DNA of 64,000 nt from Ascidia mentula. Its lineage: Eukaryota > Chordata > Ascidiacea > Phlebobranchia > Ascidiidae. The notes beneath the pieces are model-generated. The model saw nothing but the letters and a program-made list of their open reading frames with translations, was not told the origin of the DNA and searched no databases. Of the stretch, positions 12,501 to 24,960 are shown in pieces. Location: contig OX387203.1 of NCBI GenBank assembly GCA_947561715.1, positions 16,120,001-16,184,000 of the forward strand. Direction: 5' to 3'. The translations under genes were made by a program, and so were the position numbers. Every line of letters starts with the position of its first letter. The first letter of the stretch is position 1.

Positions 12501-14930
12501 AGAGTTTGCATCGGGCGTCACCGTTTCGATACACAATTATGTGCACACCAACCAAGTTTCCTTTCAGTAGATCAATTTAACAAGTTTTATTTAGTCGTTT
12601 TTTTCCAGATGGTTGTTTGCACGGGGAAGCGTAAACCAATCTAAGAAAGTCTGCGAAAAAATTGCAAAAAAATCTGGAAAACCTTTTCCGGATAAAACTT
12701 GGGATGATGTGATAAAAGATCACACAACAGAAGACCAAAACGTTGGTGAATTTGAATTTGAAACTGAAAATTAAATTCTGGCAATTGGACCAGTATAAGA
12801 TCTTTATTTATTTACAGAAATATTAATTTCGCCTATTAGAAAATCTTCAGTTTCTGTCTAAAAAAACATAGCAATAAAAAATAAAAAACAAATAAAAAAA
12901 AACTCAAAAGTAAGTCCACTTTTGGGACTGTGAAGACAAAATCCAAAGCAATTAAAACGATAAATTGTAAAGACTTAAAGACAGATCCGTCGTTCACCGA
13001 CTTGCAAAGGCTGATTCCTGTAGTCACGTTTTGACGTTTTCTCTGTTCAATAGTTCCAGTAAGATTTTTTTTGCATTCAACGCTATGTATTATACGTTGA
13101 TCAAATAAACATGAGTGACTAAAATTGATTAGTACAAGTGCGATGTTTTAACATTGTTATCCAAAACTATTGTTCGTTTTACCTATCTCTAACAAAACAG
13201 ACTTCCAACAAAAAGTTGAACACAATTAAGGAAATGTTCAAACGTCCCTACTCCAGGCTTCTCATCATATGCAACATGTTTGTGTGGTTTGTAACCAGGT
13301 AAGATTGGAATTTTTCCCTCCTTGATAAGAAACTGAATTTTACAATCTGTGATTCCCATGTTAAAATTCATGCAGCACAAACTTTCAAAATTTTTGGGGT
13401 CAATGTAAATTACCACAGAAAAGACTAGATGTGGTGGTAAGAACTAACTTAAAAAAACAACTAATCAATAATATTATGAAGAAACCAGTATAGGTAGTAG
13501 TAACAGAAAAACATATTTCACCCTTGTTTTGGATTAACTTATAAAACCTGACTTTGTTATTTCAAAGCATTTAAAAAAACACTCAAATTGGCGCCCCGCT
13601 AAAAATTAATTATATTAGCATTTGAAATGCACTTTTATGTTGCAAAGCATTTATCACATAAAACTTGCTACATTGTTGACATGTTCACATTTATCTTACG
13701 AAAGAGTGTACGTAATGTAAAAATAAAGATCTTGTTGAAACTGCATTATTTCATGCAGCTTGGTGTATTACGGACTGGTTTTAAACAGCGGATCTTTGGC
13801 CGGCGATCCATTTGTCAACAATGCGCTAGGTGGCGCGATGGAGGCAGTGGCTTGTACGGCGGGGATCTACGTCATCAGAAAGTTTGGTGCAGTGAAAATT
13901 GAAGTGTTTACACTCAGTATGGCTGGTGTAGCTTGTCTTGGATCCACCTTGGTCGTCCAACTTGCTGACGATAATTATGGTGAGCAGCTACAATTGGGAA
14001 TTGTTGGCTTGTGGGCGCAATCCTCTCGCGACTTGGTTAAAGGTCTTACTTTAAGAGTGATAGTTTTTACCAACGTTTGTGCGGTCAGTGCTCTTTGCAG
14101 GGTCTTTTTCTGGACAACTCAATGTTGTATGATTAAAAACTAATGTCACTACATATAAATTTGTCGGCGTTCATACAACTGTTATCATTTGTAGGTCTTC
14201 ATATTTTTGGAACAGTTCTTGCTCTCATTGGTCGGTTCGGTGTAAGCATGTGTTTTGCTTTTATTTTTGTTCATACTGCTGAAATGTTTCCGACAAGCGG
14301 AAGGTGAGATCACAAAATAAAACTGTTTGATATATATTTGGTTTTGTTAGTGATTAAAATAGTGAAAGCAACTCTAGTTGTAGCAAATCAAATGCATCTG
14401 CTCTTAAACAAAACAAAGCAATACAACTTGCGACAAACGTTATGTAAGTATATTACTGGCAGCATTTCTGTAGAACCACTGCAATTGGACTATCTTCAAT
14501 GGCTGGCAGAATCGGAACCATTATCACACCATGGACCATTCAGCTACAATACACCATCCCATGGTTGACTCAAGTAAAAGAAACTTTTGATAAATCTGAA
14601 CAAATCAATGTCTCGCAACGAGGGTGTAATATTTTTTTGAAAGACTTCTTGTGTTTTAGACAATTTTTGGTTTGATTTCTTTGCTTGGAGCTCTGGCAGC
14701 TGCAATTCTTGTTGAAACCAAAGACCATGAACTGATGATGACGTTTCCTGAAGCAGAAAGATTTTATAGGAAGAAAATGGATGGTTCTTTGCTACAGAGG
14801 GTTTTTAAACTTCCTAAAAATATGTAACTGTTTACACTATTTACCATTTTCAAATATGCCCTAAAACAAAACGTTTTATTTTGCTTTTAGACTTGACGAA
14901 GACCGTGGAAAACTGTTCGAACAAAAATAA
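9600..14930 (+). CDS. SLC22-family transporter, gene A
   Basis: Organic cation/anion transporter of the SLC22 branch of the major facilitator superfamily, a 12-helix plasma-membrane protein. Exons: 9600-9726, 10119-10234, 10390-10551, 10639-10742, 10928-11082, 12273-12465, 12609-12741, 13201-13298, 13759-13979, 14195-14303, 14474-14573, 14660-14823 and 14891-14930. All phases join and total 574 codons (573 aa), normal for the family. Landmarks are helix 1 (WYALFLVLPGLLVNVASSGI), a cysteine- and Asn-rich first loop (EPDRCHRN), SDTFGRLF as the MFS signature after helix 2, FYWRKWRDLQRAYTL in helices 5-6, and ETKDHEL after helix 12. Exon 5 uses a GC donor (G|GCAAGT) where gene B has GT. Exon 2 is 30 nt shorter than in gene B. 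A Penelope-type element fills much of intron 5. Gene B at 34104-38290 is an inverted paralogue. The substrate cannot be told. Confidence 0.9.
11142..12137. mobile_element. Truncated Penelope-like element with inverted ends
   Basis: About 1 kb in intron 5 of SLC22 gene A. The outer 150 bp on each side are inverted repeats: the left end has CTTCCGGCACATTAAAACGT, TCACGTGATG and a GACGTCGTGCCTGC core, and the right end repeats these in reverse, with GAGGAAGTCTTTGGCTGAAT. Inside, near 11668-11830, a frame reads VVLPYVSTHTENLQRML then KVYIRPHTTLRSLL. This matches the linker between reverse transcriptase and GIY-YIG domains in Penelope proteins. An inverted partial second copy of a Penelope element is a known arrangement and would explain the structure. 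Confidence 0.65.
11386..11640. repeat. Near-perfect 115-bp inverted repeat (hairpin)
   Basis: The arms are about 11388-11503 and 11525-11640, with a spacer of about 20 bp. The inner edges are ATTAAATAAACCACTCCTTT and its complement, and the outer edges GGATGATATTGATCTCTTCA and its complement. Only isolated mismatches are visible (CTCTATTAGGG against CCCTAAGAG). It lies inside the Penelope-like insertion and would be transcribed in the SLC22 pre-mRNA as a long stem. Confidence 0.85.
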
Positions 14931-15782
14931 CGCTTTTTTAAAAGAAAACATCCATTTGTTGTTAAAAGAATCTCCAAGTAACTTTGTGACAATTTTAAAC
15001 TGTGTCACATTTACTTAGTAATCACTGCTGGCTGTGGTTTATTACAATTAAAAACTATTTGTTGGACTTTAAATCCATTCTTCACTCTACGCCTGGGTTC
15101 GAAACCCATCCTAGTCCCATATTGTTTTTAACGCTGGTTTAAGCTACTTTCGAACCAACCAACGAAGAAAAGATACTTTCGAAACAGTGACCTATGGATG
15201 TCTAACGAGCTCAGCTGCTGCCATCCACGGCTATTCCAGCTGGGCCATCAACGGATGTGGCAAAACGTGTAATTTGTATTATGGATATGCCATAGTAGAT
15301 CAAACGACATGACTAATAAACTTTGTTTCAACAACCCAACATATTTTCCTAAGAAAACAGTAACTATCTACAGAACTTCTGTTACATTTTATACATAGAC
15401 TAAAGCACAAACTAAAACAATTTATAATGAGAATTGCATCCAAGCTTCAGGAGCAATTAGCTCAATTGGACAGGGTTTTTATGGATTTATATAGGACACA
15501 AAATCGTTATTTTGTGGTCGCTCCTACCCAAACAAAAAATTCCCATCGGTCATCTGTGGCCTTTCTTTTCGCACAATCGTGTCTTGTGTGGCCAAGCATG
15601 TGAACAGCACACAAACGGAGTTCATACATACAAGGCTAAGGTATGGTGTTACCATGCTTGGCAGTTACTTAAAAAAAATGACAAGGCTAAAGTGTGTCGT
15701 TGCGGCGGTTACCCGACCTGCGGTTGTGTGGTTACTACTCATGTAAACCCCAAACATGGAGTGCCATAAATTATGAGTAATG
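14931..15782. other. Downstream of SLC22 gene A, no gene
   Basis: 3' UTR and intergenic sequence. Near 15088-15115 a GGGTTCGAAACCC stem-loop resembles a tRNA T arm, but no acceptor or anticodon arms pair with it. The frame at 15512-15769 has no recognisable domain. Confidence 0.35.
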
Positions 15783-17660
15783 AAGTTATTAGCTTTGAAG
15801 ATGAAAGCCAAAGCTAAAATGCTGTTATACATTAGAAATAGTAAACGTTTCGAACACTAACTGCGTTCATCATCAGTACTACAATGTACTTAAAGAACCA
15901 TGCTGCCCTGTCAGATGAGGACTATAGGCGCATTCATCCAACATCGGCTGCCACTCCAACTCTTTATGGCCTTCCCAAGGTACATAAGCCTGGCACTCCT
16001 CTGCGACCCATTTTGTCCACAGTGGGAAGTTTCACCCATCGCTGTGCCACTTGGCTCACTGAAATTTTGTCACCGTTCAGGGCTCACCCCTCGAACATTA
16101 AGGATAGCTTTGCCTTTGTGGACGCCATCCGCAATACCGACCTGCAAAACAACATCATGGTGTCTTTTGATGTCAAAAGTCTATTTACTAACATACCTCT
16201 AGATTACACCATCAAACTCTTGTTGGAATTAATATTCACAAAAGATGTTGACAACTTCTCGTGCCTGAATAAGAGGAGGTTAAAATCCTTACTCAATTGG
16301 GTCACAAAATCCACAACCTTCCAGTTCCATGGCGCACTCTACCAGCAAGTTGACGGTGTTGCAATGGGGTCTCCCATTGCCCCTCTCCTAGCTGATGTAA
16401 TAATGAATCACGTTGTAGACAAAGCCCTGCAAAAGGCTAGTTTAGCCCAACAACCACTGGCCCTGTTCAGATATGTGGATGACCTTTTCTTGGTTTTCCC
16501 TAATCTGCAGTCAATGGATGGGTTCTTTTCCATCATCAACAGTGTTTATTGTAATATCTCATTCACTAAGGAACTCGAACAAGACGGGGTTCTGCCATTT
16601 CTAGACATACTGGTAGATAAAAATCAAAAAACTCCTGTCACTTCCGTTTACAGAAAGCCTACCCACACTGGCCTATACACCAAATGGTCTAGTTTCGTGC
16701 CTTTCATCTATAAACGAAACTTAGTCAATTGCCTTTTACATAGAGCGTACAAAATCTGCTCCACTTACCAAGGATTGCATGCTGAGTATTGTAATATTTC
16801 TCGCATGCTCATTAACAATGGCTTTCCATCCCATTTCATTTCCACTTGCATTAGGCGTTACCTCAATTGTCGGTATACTACCGTGAACGTGAGCCCACCG
16901 ACCCCCCCTCCTCAAGCACCAACCAAGTACTTGGTATTTCGACTGCCCTTCCTTGGCCCTGTAAACTATTACATACGTCAGGAATTACGACAATTCATTA
17001 ACACACGCAGCTTTCTTCCCATCAAACTGCGCATGATCCACGATACCATTTCCCTCTCCAAACTCTTCAACTTTAAAGACAAGCAACAGCTTCTCCATCG
17101 CTGTAATGTTGTGTACCAACTCACCTGCTCCTGTGGGGCCACTTACATTGGTGAGACCACGCGCAACCTTGCCATCCGCATGAAGGAGCATCATCCTTCT
17201 ACAAAAGCTGAAAGCGAGGTCAGCAACCATCTGTGGGAAAATTCGGATCATTAGGTTAAATTCAATTTGCCCAAAGTTTTACACACTTGTAATATAAAAT
17301 CTAAATTACTAATTCTGGAAACACTGTACATCCAACACCACAAACCAGTTCTGAACGTGGATGATAGCTCAAAACCTCTTTACCTATTCAACATCTAGGT
17401 CCGTACAGCGGCCTGACAAATCGTTAATGGTGACGTCGCTGCTGTGCTCCCATGTTGTTGTCACGCGACATGCCTCTGGCTTGTTGCGTGTTGGTGCTGC
17501 TGCTGTTCCCCTTTTGCCTGCTTAGTCCTTTATTACCCTGACGCTTTTCTTGCACGCACTCATTGTAGTACTGATGATGAACGCAGTTAGTGTTCGAAAC
17601 GTTTACTATTTCTAATGTATAACAGCATTTTAGCTTTGGCTTTCATCTTCAAAGTTATTA
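15783..17660 (+). mobile_element. Penelope-like retroelement with inverted terminal repeats
   Basis: The coding region at 15884-17397 is bracketed by about 90-bp inverted repeats: 15783-15883 and 17568-17660 share GAACACTAACTGCGTTCATC, TTCTAATGTATAACAGC and CTTTGGCTTTCATCTTC in opposite orientation. Penelope elements often carry such terminal repeats, made by a partial second copy. The element is truncated at its 5' side, because the frame opens inside the polymerase. Confidence 0.85.
15884..17397 (+). pseudogene. Penelope reverse transcriptase plus GIY-YIG endonuclease
   Basis: The protein reads TPTLYGLPKVHKPGTPLRPI (RT fingers), SLFTNIPL, GVAMGSPIAPLLADV and RYVDDLFLVF (catalytic YVDD), then FLDILV and YRKPTHTGLY. 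After a linker comes CSCGATYIGETTRNLAIRMK, a GIY-YIG nuclease with its EH motif. RT joined to C-terminal GIY-YIG defines Penelope-like elements. An in-frame TAG at 17252 interrupts the nuclease. The same frame then continues to 17397 with ILETLYIQHHKPVLNV, the expected C-terminus. With that stop and the missing N-terminus, this copy is probably inactive. Confidence 0.9.
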
Positions 17661-18838
17661 ACTCCAAATATTTTGCACCGAAGTTATTAGCTTTCCCCTA
17701 ATATCTCCGACGTAACGTTGTCTCAATAAAGTTAAATTAACTTAGAGTGCAATCAATGTATTAAGTTGCTTCGTCCTGTAGCCCAGGTCTTAACAGTGTA
17801 GGTGTGGTGATATATCAGTGTAGGTGTGGTGATATATATCGTCTATAGACGACCGTGTTCGGAGTGTAAATATTCAAGCAAAGCCTCTTTTACTTTTAGT
17901 TACTTTTTTAGTGTCTGCAACTTACTAATCGGGTATATTGCTTACTTTTTTTCATTAATATCTAGTAGGAAAAAATGCAGAGAGACGCGCTATTTTTTTC
18001 AGATTCATTCATGCGTAAAAAGCGTGGTCTTGTCAAGTCCACGAGGCCCGTCGTCATCGCTTTAAAAATCCAGACGTGTCTCTGTAAATCTATTTATTGT
18101 AAGATCAGGAAAATCCATGTCTGCTACTGCCAATAATTTTAGTTGTCATGTTATCTACAAAAGGAAAAACGATTTTTGATGATGATTTTATGCATCAACG
18201 TCATGCTAGTCATCACACTGGAATTTCAGTCTTTTTGAAAGTCTTTTGAAAATTTTTATGTCCAAAACTCTTGCCTTACAGTTCTCGTGGAGCAAATGTG
18301 AGAAAAAAAAATTGCCTTTAAAAGTCATCCTTTGTGTGCTATGGATTTAGTTTCAGTTTCAAGAAAACTTCGACACAAATTTAAACCGACTTAATTTTTA
18401 AACGAACTTACACGAATTTTGTGACGTAGAACACAAAGATTTACCATCTTCATTCTCAAGTTGGGGGACATAATTGTAAGCTGTACAAAACCAATGTGGA
18501 ATTATAATATTAGGGTGTAGGCTTAAACTAAACAAATCTTTCTCCATTTAACACATTGTATATCCATGGTGCAAGTCACCTGATCATTTCACCAATTATT
18601 CGACTGGGAAATTTTGATTGTCTCCAGGGAATAAGCGTTGCGCGCATTTCGCATTGACACTGATTTACAATCAAAACATTTGCAAATTAATTTAACATCA
18701 GTAGTATAGACTTTTGCCCTAACGAGGGTTAGGATTATTTGACGATAACATTGACAAGTACGTATTTATATAACACAATCAACACAAACAATTCTGCCAT
18801 GCTTTTTGAAACGAAATGTTTCTGACGAAGATTGGATG
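17661..18838. other. Intergenic, minor tandem duplication only
   Basis: At 17798-17839 a 20-bp unit (CAGTGTAGGTGTGGTGATAT) occurs twice in tandem. The remainder is AT-rich with no supported gene. Confidence 0.4.
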
Positions 18839-21800
18839 TCAATTTTTCCGCCAACTCGTGCCGATATTTACGAGGTTACGGTTGGTGGGGTAAGTGCTTG
18901 TGAGTTTTTGTGTTTTCGGTGGATCATCAGACGAATATAGGAGCTTGATCCTGTCGTAGGAGCGGCCAACCGCCTCCTTCACCTCGTTTGCCAGCAAACA
19001 ATAAACCGAAACAAGGAAGATTTCCACTTGATTTATTTCAGTCGCGGCGAAAACAACCGTTTTTAGACAACCTTCAGTTTCGTCGTAAGATCAAATGAAT
19101 GCATTAAAACAACGAGATTGTGAGTGTGTGTCCCTTCGATTCGAAAACGAATTTAAAAATCGTGTATCTTGCGAAAGTAAAAGAAGTCAGCTTGCGAGTC
19201 TTAGAGAGTGTTAAACGGAAGCTTCAATGTACGTGACGCCCCATTTCGGAACGTTAGCCAACAATACCAAACGACTGCTTTTCAACCCTTGTCCAATTGG
19301 CTGACGGCACATCGTTTCGTCAGAAGACAACAAAAACATATATTGTAAACAGCCGCTAGAAACATATGTAGGTAGTTGGTTGGTATTAGCTGTTATTATT
19401 TTCAAGCAACATGTATGATTTAACAATTTAATAAATTTTCCTGCGGAACACACAATAAAATGACCAACAACCCAGCATAATATAACAAACCAACTATGCG
19501 ACATTATCAAATTTTCCACCTCGGCAATCGGGTTCATTGCGTTTACGTCATCATGTTGTCATAAACTGTGATAGGAGAAATTGTTGCGACAAAACGCGAC
19601 AAGCGTTCGTCATGCGCGTTAATAACAAGAAGACAAGAATGTTAAACCCGCTTTACCCGCGTTCCATGGAAAAAATCCGTAATAATTACCACAAATTTGT
19701 GGAGGGGGCATCAGCGTTTATTTGCGTGCGACTGCTGTTTACCAGTGAGATGGAACAACAAATGGTACAACCAATGTAAAATATATTGAAACTCACCAGT
19801 AAAGAATATTGAAACTCACCAGTAAAGAATGCGAAGCTCCAGGTTCCACCGAGCATCATGAAGAGGAAAATGAACGTTTTTGCAACTCTTTTTGCATCTT
19901 CCTGATCAGGGTCATCTACTCTGTTTTGCATTCTTCGGGAGGTTAATGCTACATAAGATGTTTTCCCGATGACAAGGAGGTTGATGACAAGGACGAGAGC
20001 AAGAGGAGTGATGACAGAAGTGTAGAAAACCGGAGTGTTGGGAGCCAACCAGCATCTGTCGTACTTGGGAATTGGTGAAGTGTTGTTTTGATATTGGTGG
20101 CACGCCTCATAATAAGGCTGTGGCTTCATGTAGACGCCCAAGTGGAATCCCACGGATGCGGATATTAACACAATCAAGACGGGAAGAAGCCACCCGAACA
20201 TCATAAAGTACTTGAGTCGATCTTTTGAATCCTGGGCTTGGAAGTGGATTGGATTAGAGGTAGCCTGGAAGAGTCGTATTCCCTCGATCAGAAACCACAT
20301 TCCTATGGTAAAAAAAGGTTCAAAAAAATGTTTGATTTGTTGTTATTTAAAAACCATTTACCTGAACACATCAAGAAGATATGACATAGCACTGTTAACG
20401 CCATGCATGGCTGATCATGCGTGACGATAATATCGTGCAGTAAATTGATGCCGTGCAGAAACAGAAGTGATGCCGTCAAACATATCTGGATGTAAATTCT
20501 GTCCCCTCCCTCATTGAAACAGAGCAGGATGATTGTGGTGAGCAGGAGGAAGAAGACGGATGTTGATTCTGTGACGTATGTAGTAATCTAGAACAATTAA
20601 TACATTGATAAGTCATAAATGTTTCAAGTATTTCCTAATAACGACATCGACCAAGTTTTTTTAAGTTTCATTATAATGGAACTGACTGATTTTATAAAGC
20701 ACAAGGTGCAATTATGAATGAAACATTATATGTGTACTTGCCTTAACACCGTGTGGAACGACGATGGATTTTACCGCCAGAAGGACGGAAAAAACAGTGA
20801 GGTGGTTGCAACTGCACGTCACGTGATCAGGGCTTGCTTCGGTGGTACAGCCTTCATCCGAATATAAAGACGCTGCTCCGTCGAAGAATGTGATAGTTGG
20901 GAGATTTTCTGGTTGCTTTCGTTTTTCTTCATGTTTTCAATTTCGTCACACGCTGATTGTGGTGACGTGGTAGGAAAGACGAATCTCACGTTGCCTTGCA
21001 ATCGATTGTTGTCTTTCACTTTTCCATATTGTCTACGTCGGGGAATTTCATCTACGCTCAAACCGACAATAACAATGTAGCTCGTATTTTTGATGGCTAT
21101 GTAACGTGTCGTGGCGAGGGAGCCAACTTGGTCAGTCGGACCTTCAACCTCCACATCCTCTGGAATCTTAAACTGGAGAACTGAAAATGCGACTTGGTTT
21201 GCTCCGTTTGTTTCCAACGTTAAGTCGATGCGAGTTGAACCAAGCAAGATATTGGCAGTGAGTTGTGTCTGGGGACCATTCAATGTCGTATGATTGAAGT
21301 AAAGTTGGGCTTTAACATTGTGGAAAGTGATTATGTTTGAAGTTTGATAGAAACGTGTGATAATCTCCACAAGTTGGTCGATGTTTGTTAAATCATCCGA
21401 ATCAGCCGGTTGTATAGAATACAGATTACTTTCCACACCTGAGCAAATGTTATGTTGAGTTTCTTAGATTAGAGCTTCAACTGCTGATCAGCGTAACTCT
21501 AAGAAAAGCACGCGTTTGCCTGCGTGGTGACAAACCAAGCGTTTATTGCTTCCATAACAACGCATATCTCAAAATTATGCCATTCCTTTTTCAAAATGAC
21601 TTGTTACCACTTGTAAGCGCTACGGTTAATATCAAGCCACTTAATACACATTTTTTCGTTGGATTTTGCATTAACTTACTCACTACGAATACTTTCATTC
21701 CAGCTGGTGTTTGTTGTGGTCGATGTTTGGTTGGTTATTGGGATGATGGTAGGTTGGTTGATTGTCGTGGCTTGTAGAGTTGTCAGTGGGATTTTGGTTG

Positions 21801-23921
21801 TTTGCGAATTTATTGAAAAATCTGTAATATTTTTAGTGGGAAACGTTAACAAAAATTGCTTCAATAAAATTTGACCAGATGCTTTTTTATGTTTTGAGTG
21901 ATTTTATTAAATTCACTTACTGCGATAGATTGAGGCAAGTGGTAAAGTGATAGATTGAGGCAAGTGGTTGGATATTGTGATAAGGAAACTGATGCGTAAT
22001 CATCATTGGGAAAACCTGTAATAATGAACACAATTAAGCTTGATTTAAGAAATCGCCAAATATAAAAGGCCTGCGCAGTCGGGCAATCCTGCTTTGCTAA
22101 GCGAAAGCATGGTATTACTTCTGCTCAAACCAACAAATAAAAGCATGAGTTTAAAAACCTGCGTGGAAAATGAGGTATTCTCCAAATATTTCAATTATAT
22201 CAGACTTTTATATGTGGAAAAGCTGCCTCGAGTATTTGACCGATTGTTGAGTGCCTATTTGGGACATCCTCAACCTTCGCATGTGTTTGTTTTTGAAAAA
22301 TTTCGCAGTTGATTTTGCTTTTTCAAATGATTTTATTACAATTTTATTCGTTTTTCCGACTTTATATTAAAACTTATGCTATTAGGGATAATTGTACGAC
22401 CTTATGTCAAATCGTTCACAATTTTAAAAATAATGTGCGGAAATTAATTTGCTGATTCTTAGCTGTAAATCTCACATTTTTCGTATCCTTTAACTGAGAT
22501 TCTATAACCAGAACCAGAAACAGAGGGAGATGAACCTGCACAAAAAAACAAACAGTTGGAACAATTGTAAAGTAGACACATAAATAGTTTTTGCGATAAA
22601 ATTACTTTAGTCGCTGTAACAAGTTTCACCTGGTTGTAGGAATTGTATCAATACATTAATAGATGGGGGTGGGGAATGCCAATTTCTGTTGATTGACGTC
22701 ATGCAGCATCCACTTCCAGTACAGTTATGTTCTGAAGTTTAATGTAGTTATCGTTAGAAGCTTTGTTTCACGATCAACTTAAATCTAAAAGCTGTTTGTT
22801 TAAAAAAGGAAAGTTTTGCCGGAACAAAGTTTTCAAATTTGGCTAAAGTTAAAACTTTGCACCACTTGTTTTACCTGTGATACATTTAAAAATCTTTATT
22901 CGGCTTTCCTTGGAAGCCTAGCTGGATAGCGGGCGAAACGTCGGTAAATAAAATAGTACATTTAGGTGTGCATGGACAGATTAATTATAATACAATATGT
23001 CTGGCAGCAACAGTATCATAATATTTGTAAACAAAATAATTTGATTCACAACTACGGCACATAATTGCACCAGAACAACAGACTTATTCAAACATTTTAT
23101 TTTGAATGAATTATATTTACCTGCCCTTTGAAAACCAACCTGTGTGGCACTTAGCCCTACTTAGATAGCCATGCCATAAATACACACATCTACATTAAAA
23201 TAAAGAATAAGAAACTTACAACTTCCTCCCGATCCATTGTAAACTGGTTGTGATGGATTGTGAGAAGCGAAAACTACAACACAGAAAACTTTAATATTTG
23301 AGCATTGCGTCATACTACGACTGGCATTCACAGTAATATACGTAATAGCCTTCAGTATACTATGCTTTAAACAAATTTATTTAATATGTTGACGACGTTT
23401 TCGTTTTTTTGAGTTAAAACAATTGTTTTACAATGAATCTAATAAACTATGTTACTTACCACAAGGAAACGTTGTTCCACCTGAAGTTGAGTTGCACAAA
23501 AATATCGCACAATCCTTCGGCCCACGATCTAATAATGGGAATAAGAATACTTTGGTTAAATTGGGTTCAAAGATGTAAATTTAATACATTTATATGCTTT
23601 CTTAATACATACAATCATGAGATCACAAGCGCTGTTTTGGAGAGTTTGGTCAATTTGTTCGTAATTCCTAATTGCAAGTTTAAATCATCAGCTTACATAC
23701 ATATATAGAAACAATCTTCAAACAGTTTTTTTCTTACAAAGTAAATTCACAAATGCTGTGCATCCAGCAACAAAGGTGACAAACTTACCACAATAGTCAG
23801 AAGGGTCTAATTGATAAGTTGCTGTGAACAACACAAGCAAAAATGACATCACTGCAATATGACGTGTTTTAGTCACGTCACGAAACCGGCCAAGTGGCAA
23901 AACAACAACTGGAAACTTCAT
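18839..23921 (-). CDS. Adhesion-class G protein-coupled receptor
   Basis: A membrane receptor with an autoproteolytic extracellular region. Exons in transcript order: 23789-23921, 23460-23528, 23220-23273, 22509-22535, 21921-22015, 21687-21858, 20990-21438, 20742-20915, 20362-20587, 19820-20302 and 18839-19026, giving about 690 codons. Exon 1 starts MKFPVVVLPLGRF and carries a hydrophobic signal region (IAVMSFLLVLFTATY). Exon 6 is Ser/Thr-rich and mucin-like. Exons 7-8 form the GAIN domain ending in the GPS motif HVTCSCNHLTVFSVLL, cleaved at HL|T in this family. Helices follow (SVFFLLLTTIILLCF, FGWLLPVLIVLISASVGF, FIFLFMMLGGTWSFAFF). The last exon gives FLVSVYCLLANEVKEAVG, the end of helix 7. 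The first half of helix 7 is not resolved. The GPS exon uses a GC donor (AAG|GCAAGT). No ligand-binding domain is recognisable in the short N-terminal exons. Confidence 0.8.
19785..19830 (-). repeat. 23-bp tandem duplication across a splice donor
   Basis: ACTCACCAGTAAAGAATATT plus GAA is followed directly by a second, partial copy, so the donor after TTC TTT ACT G of the receptor is present twice 23 bp apart. Because 23 is not a multiple of three, the two donors give different frames. This may be why helix 7 is hard to place. Confidence 0.6.
22898..22990 (+). repeat. Penelope-type terminal repeat fragment
   Basis: CCTTGGAAGCCTAGCTGGAT followed by AGCGGGCGAAACGTCGG has the residue pattern of Penelope terminal repeats. 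It sits in an intron of the adhesion GPCR and has no partner end. Confidence 0.4.
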
Positions 23922-24700
23922 GTTTGTGAGAATTATGCTTTCGCAACAAAATTGTGTCTTAATTTTTTTCCCAACAAGCTTGCTTTAAATTTCCTTTTTT
24001 TTTACAAATACACTTTCACGCAATAAATGTAGCAGACAGGTCGGCTACCAAACACGTAAGGAAATGCACGTCTGGTGCAATAAGCTGGTTCCACAATTGA
24101 GCTTGCAAAAACAATAACCTAAAACAAAGCTGGTCTGTCAAAATCTACACTATTTGATTGATACTGCTGTATTACATACTTTCAATAACCTTTGAATGAA
24201 CTAAACATCATCTGCCACTCGGCAGGATAAATTCGTCAGCAGGCTCCACATATGACAATACGCTTACTTCAACGCGCATATATAGGAAGTCGCGCAACAA
24301 AAAAAAAGGTTGTTCTATTGTCGAAAAAATGCAATATAACCTGCATGTTGTGAGGTTACCAAATAAAATGAGTTGACTCAATAGCGCCACAGAACGCCAT
24401 TGTTAATTTTTGGAACGTGTTTTTCCTGTAAAGCTACTTGAGGTTCCATGGCAGCACATAACAACAACCGTAACTCGACTTTAACAATGCAAAAGCACAC
24501 GATAATGTCAACCAAGAAATAAAAAAAATAATATAAATTACTTTGTGGTTAAAAACGATACAAACGGTTCGGCAAAGAAATACCCTCAATTTTGTTTAGT
24601 GTTGTACCTTTTATCAATCATCGTTACCACTGCGAGATTTAGAGTGCATTTCGACTCAAATCAACTTATTTTTATAATGCATGCAACAACACTTAACATA
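23922..24700. other. Upstream of adhesion GPCR, no gene
   Basis: AT-rich 5' flank. I see no supported exon, and no TATA box or other element can be assigned. Confidence 0.35.
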
Positions 24701-24960
24701 AAATGGCATCGGGGTAAAGCATTGAGGGTTATCGAGTCAGGCGTCTATGTGAACGTGATTTCTTCACAGAGGATCGCAACCAGTCGGTATGGGGTGTGAT
24801 GGATTCCAATAGGTTGCATACGACATTGCGTGGCCACCCGGCCGTGCTGGCCAAAGCAAAACCTATCAAAACGCAAACACCAACTTGACTCAAAGAATGT
24901 TTTATTAATCCTTAACGACAGAAATATAGCCCCGTGGAATGGAAAGTTGATTAGGCCCAT
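24701..24960 (-). repeat. LINE 3'-tail fragment (reverse)
   Basis: In reverse complement it reads TTTGGCCAGCACG, then GGTTGCGATCCT followed by GAAATCACGTTCAC and TGACTCGATAACCCTCAA. The same series ends the LINE at 50650-50830 and the relic at 32290-32460. It is a 5'-truncated insertion of that LINE family. Confidence 0.6.

Noticed and set aside
19211..19537. Minus-strand frame tried as the missing helix 7 exon of the GPCR
   Set aside because: An acceptor exists and the phase can fit, but the sequence after ICFCCLL is polar and unlike helix 7.
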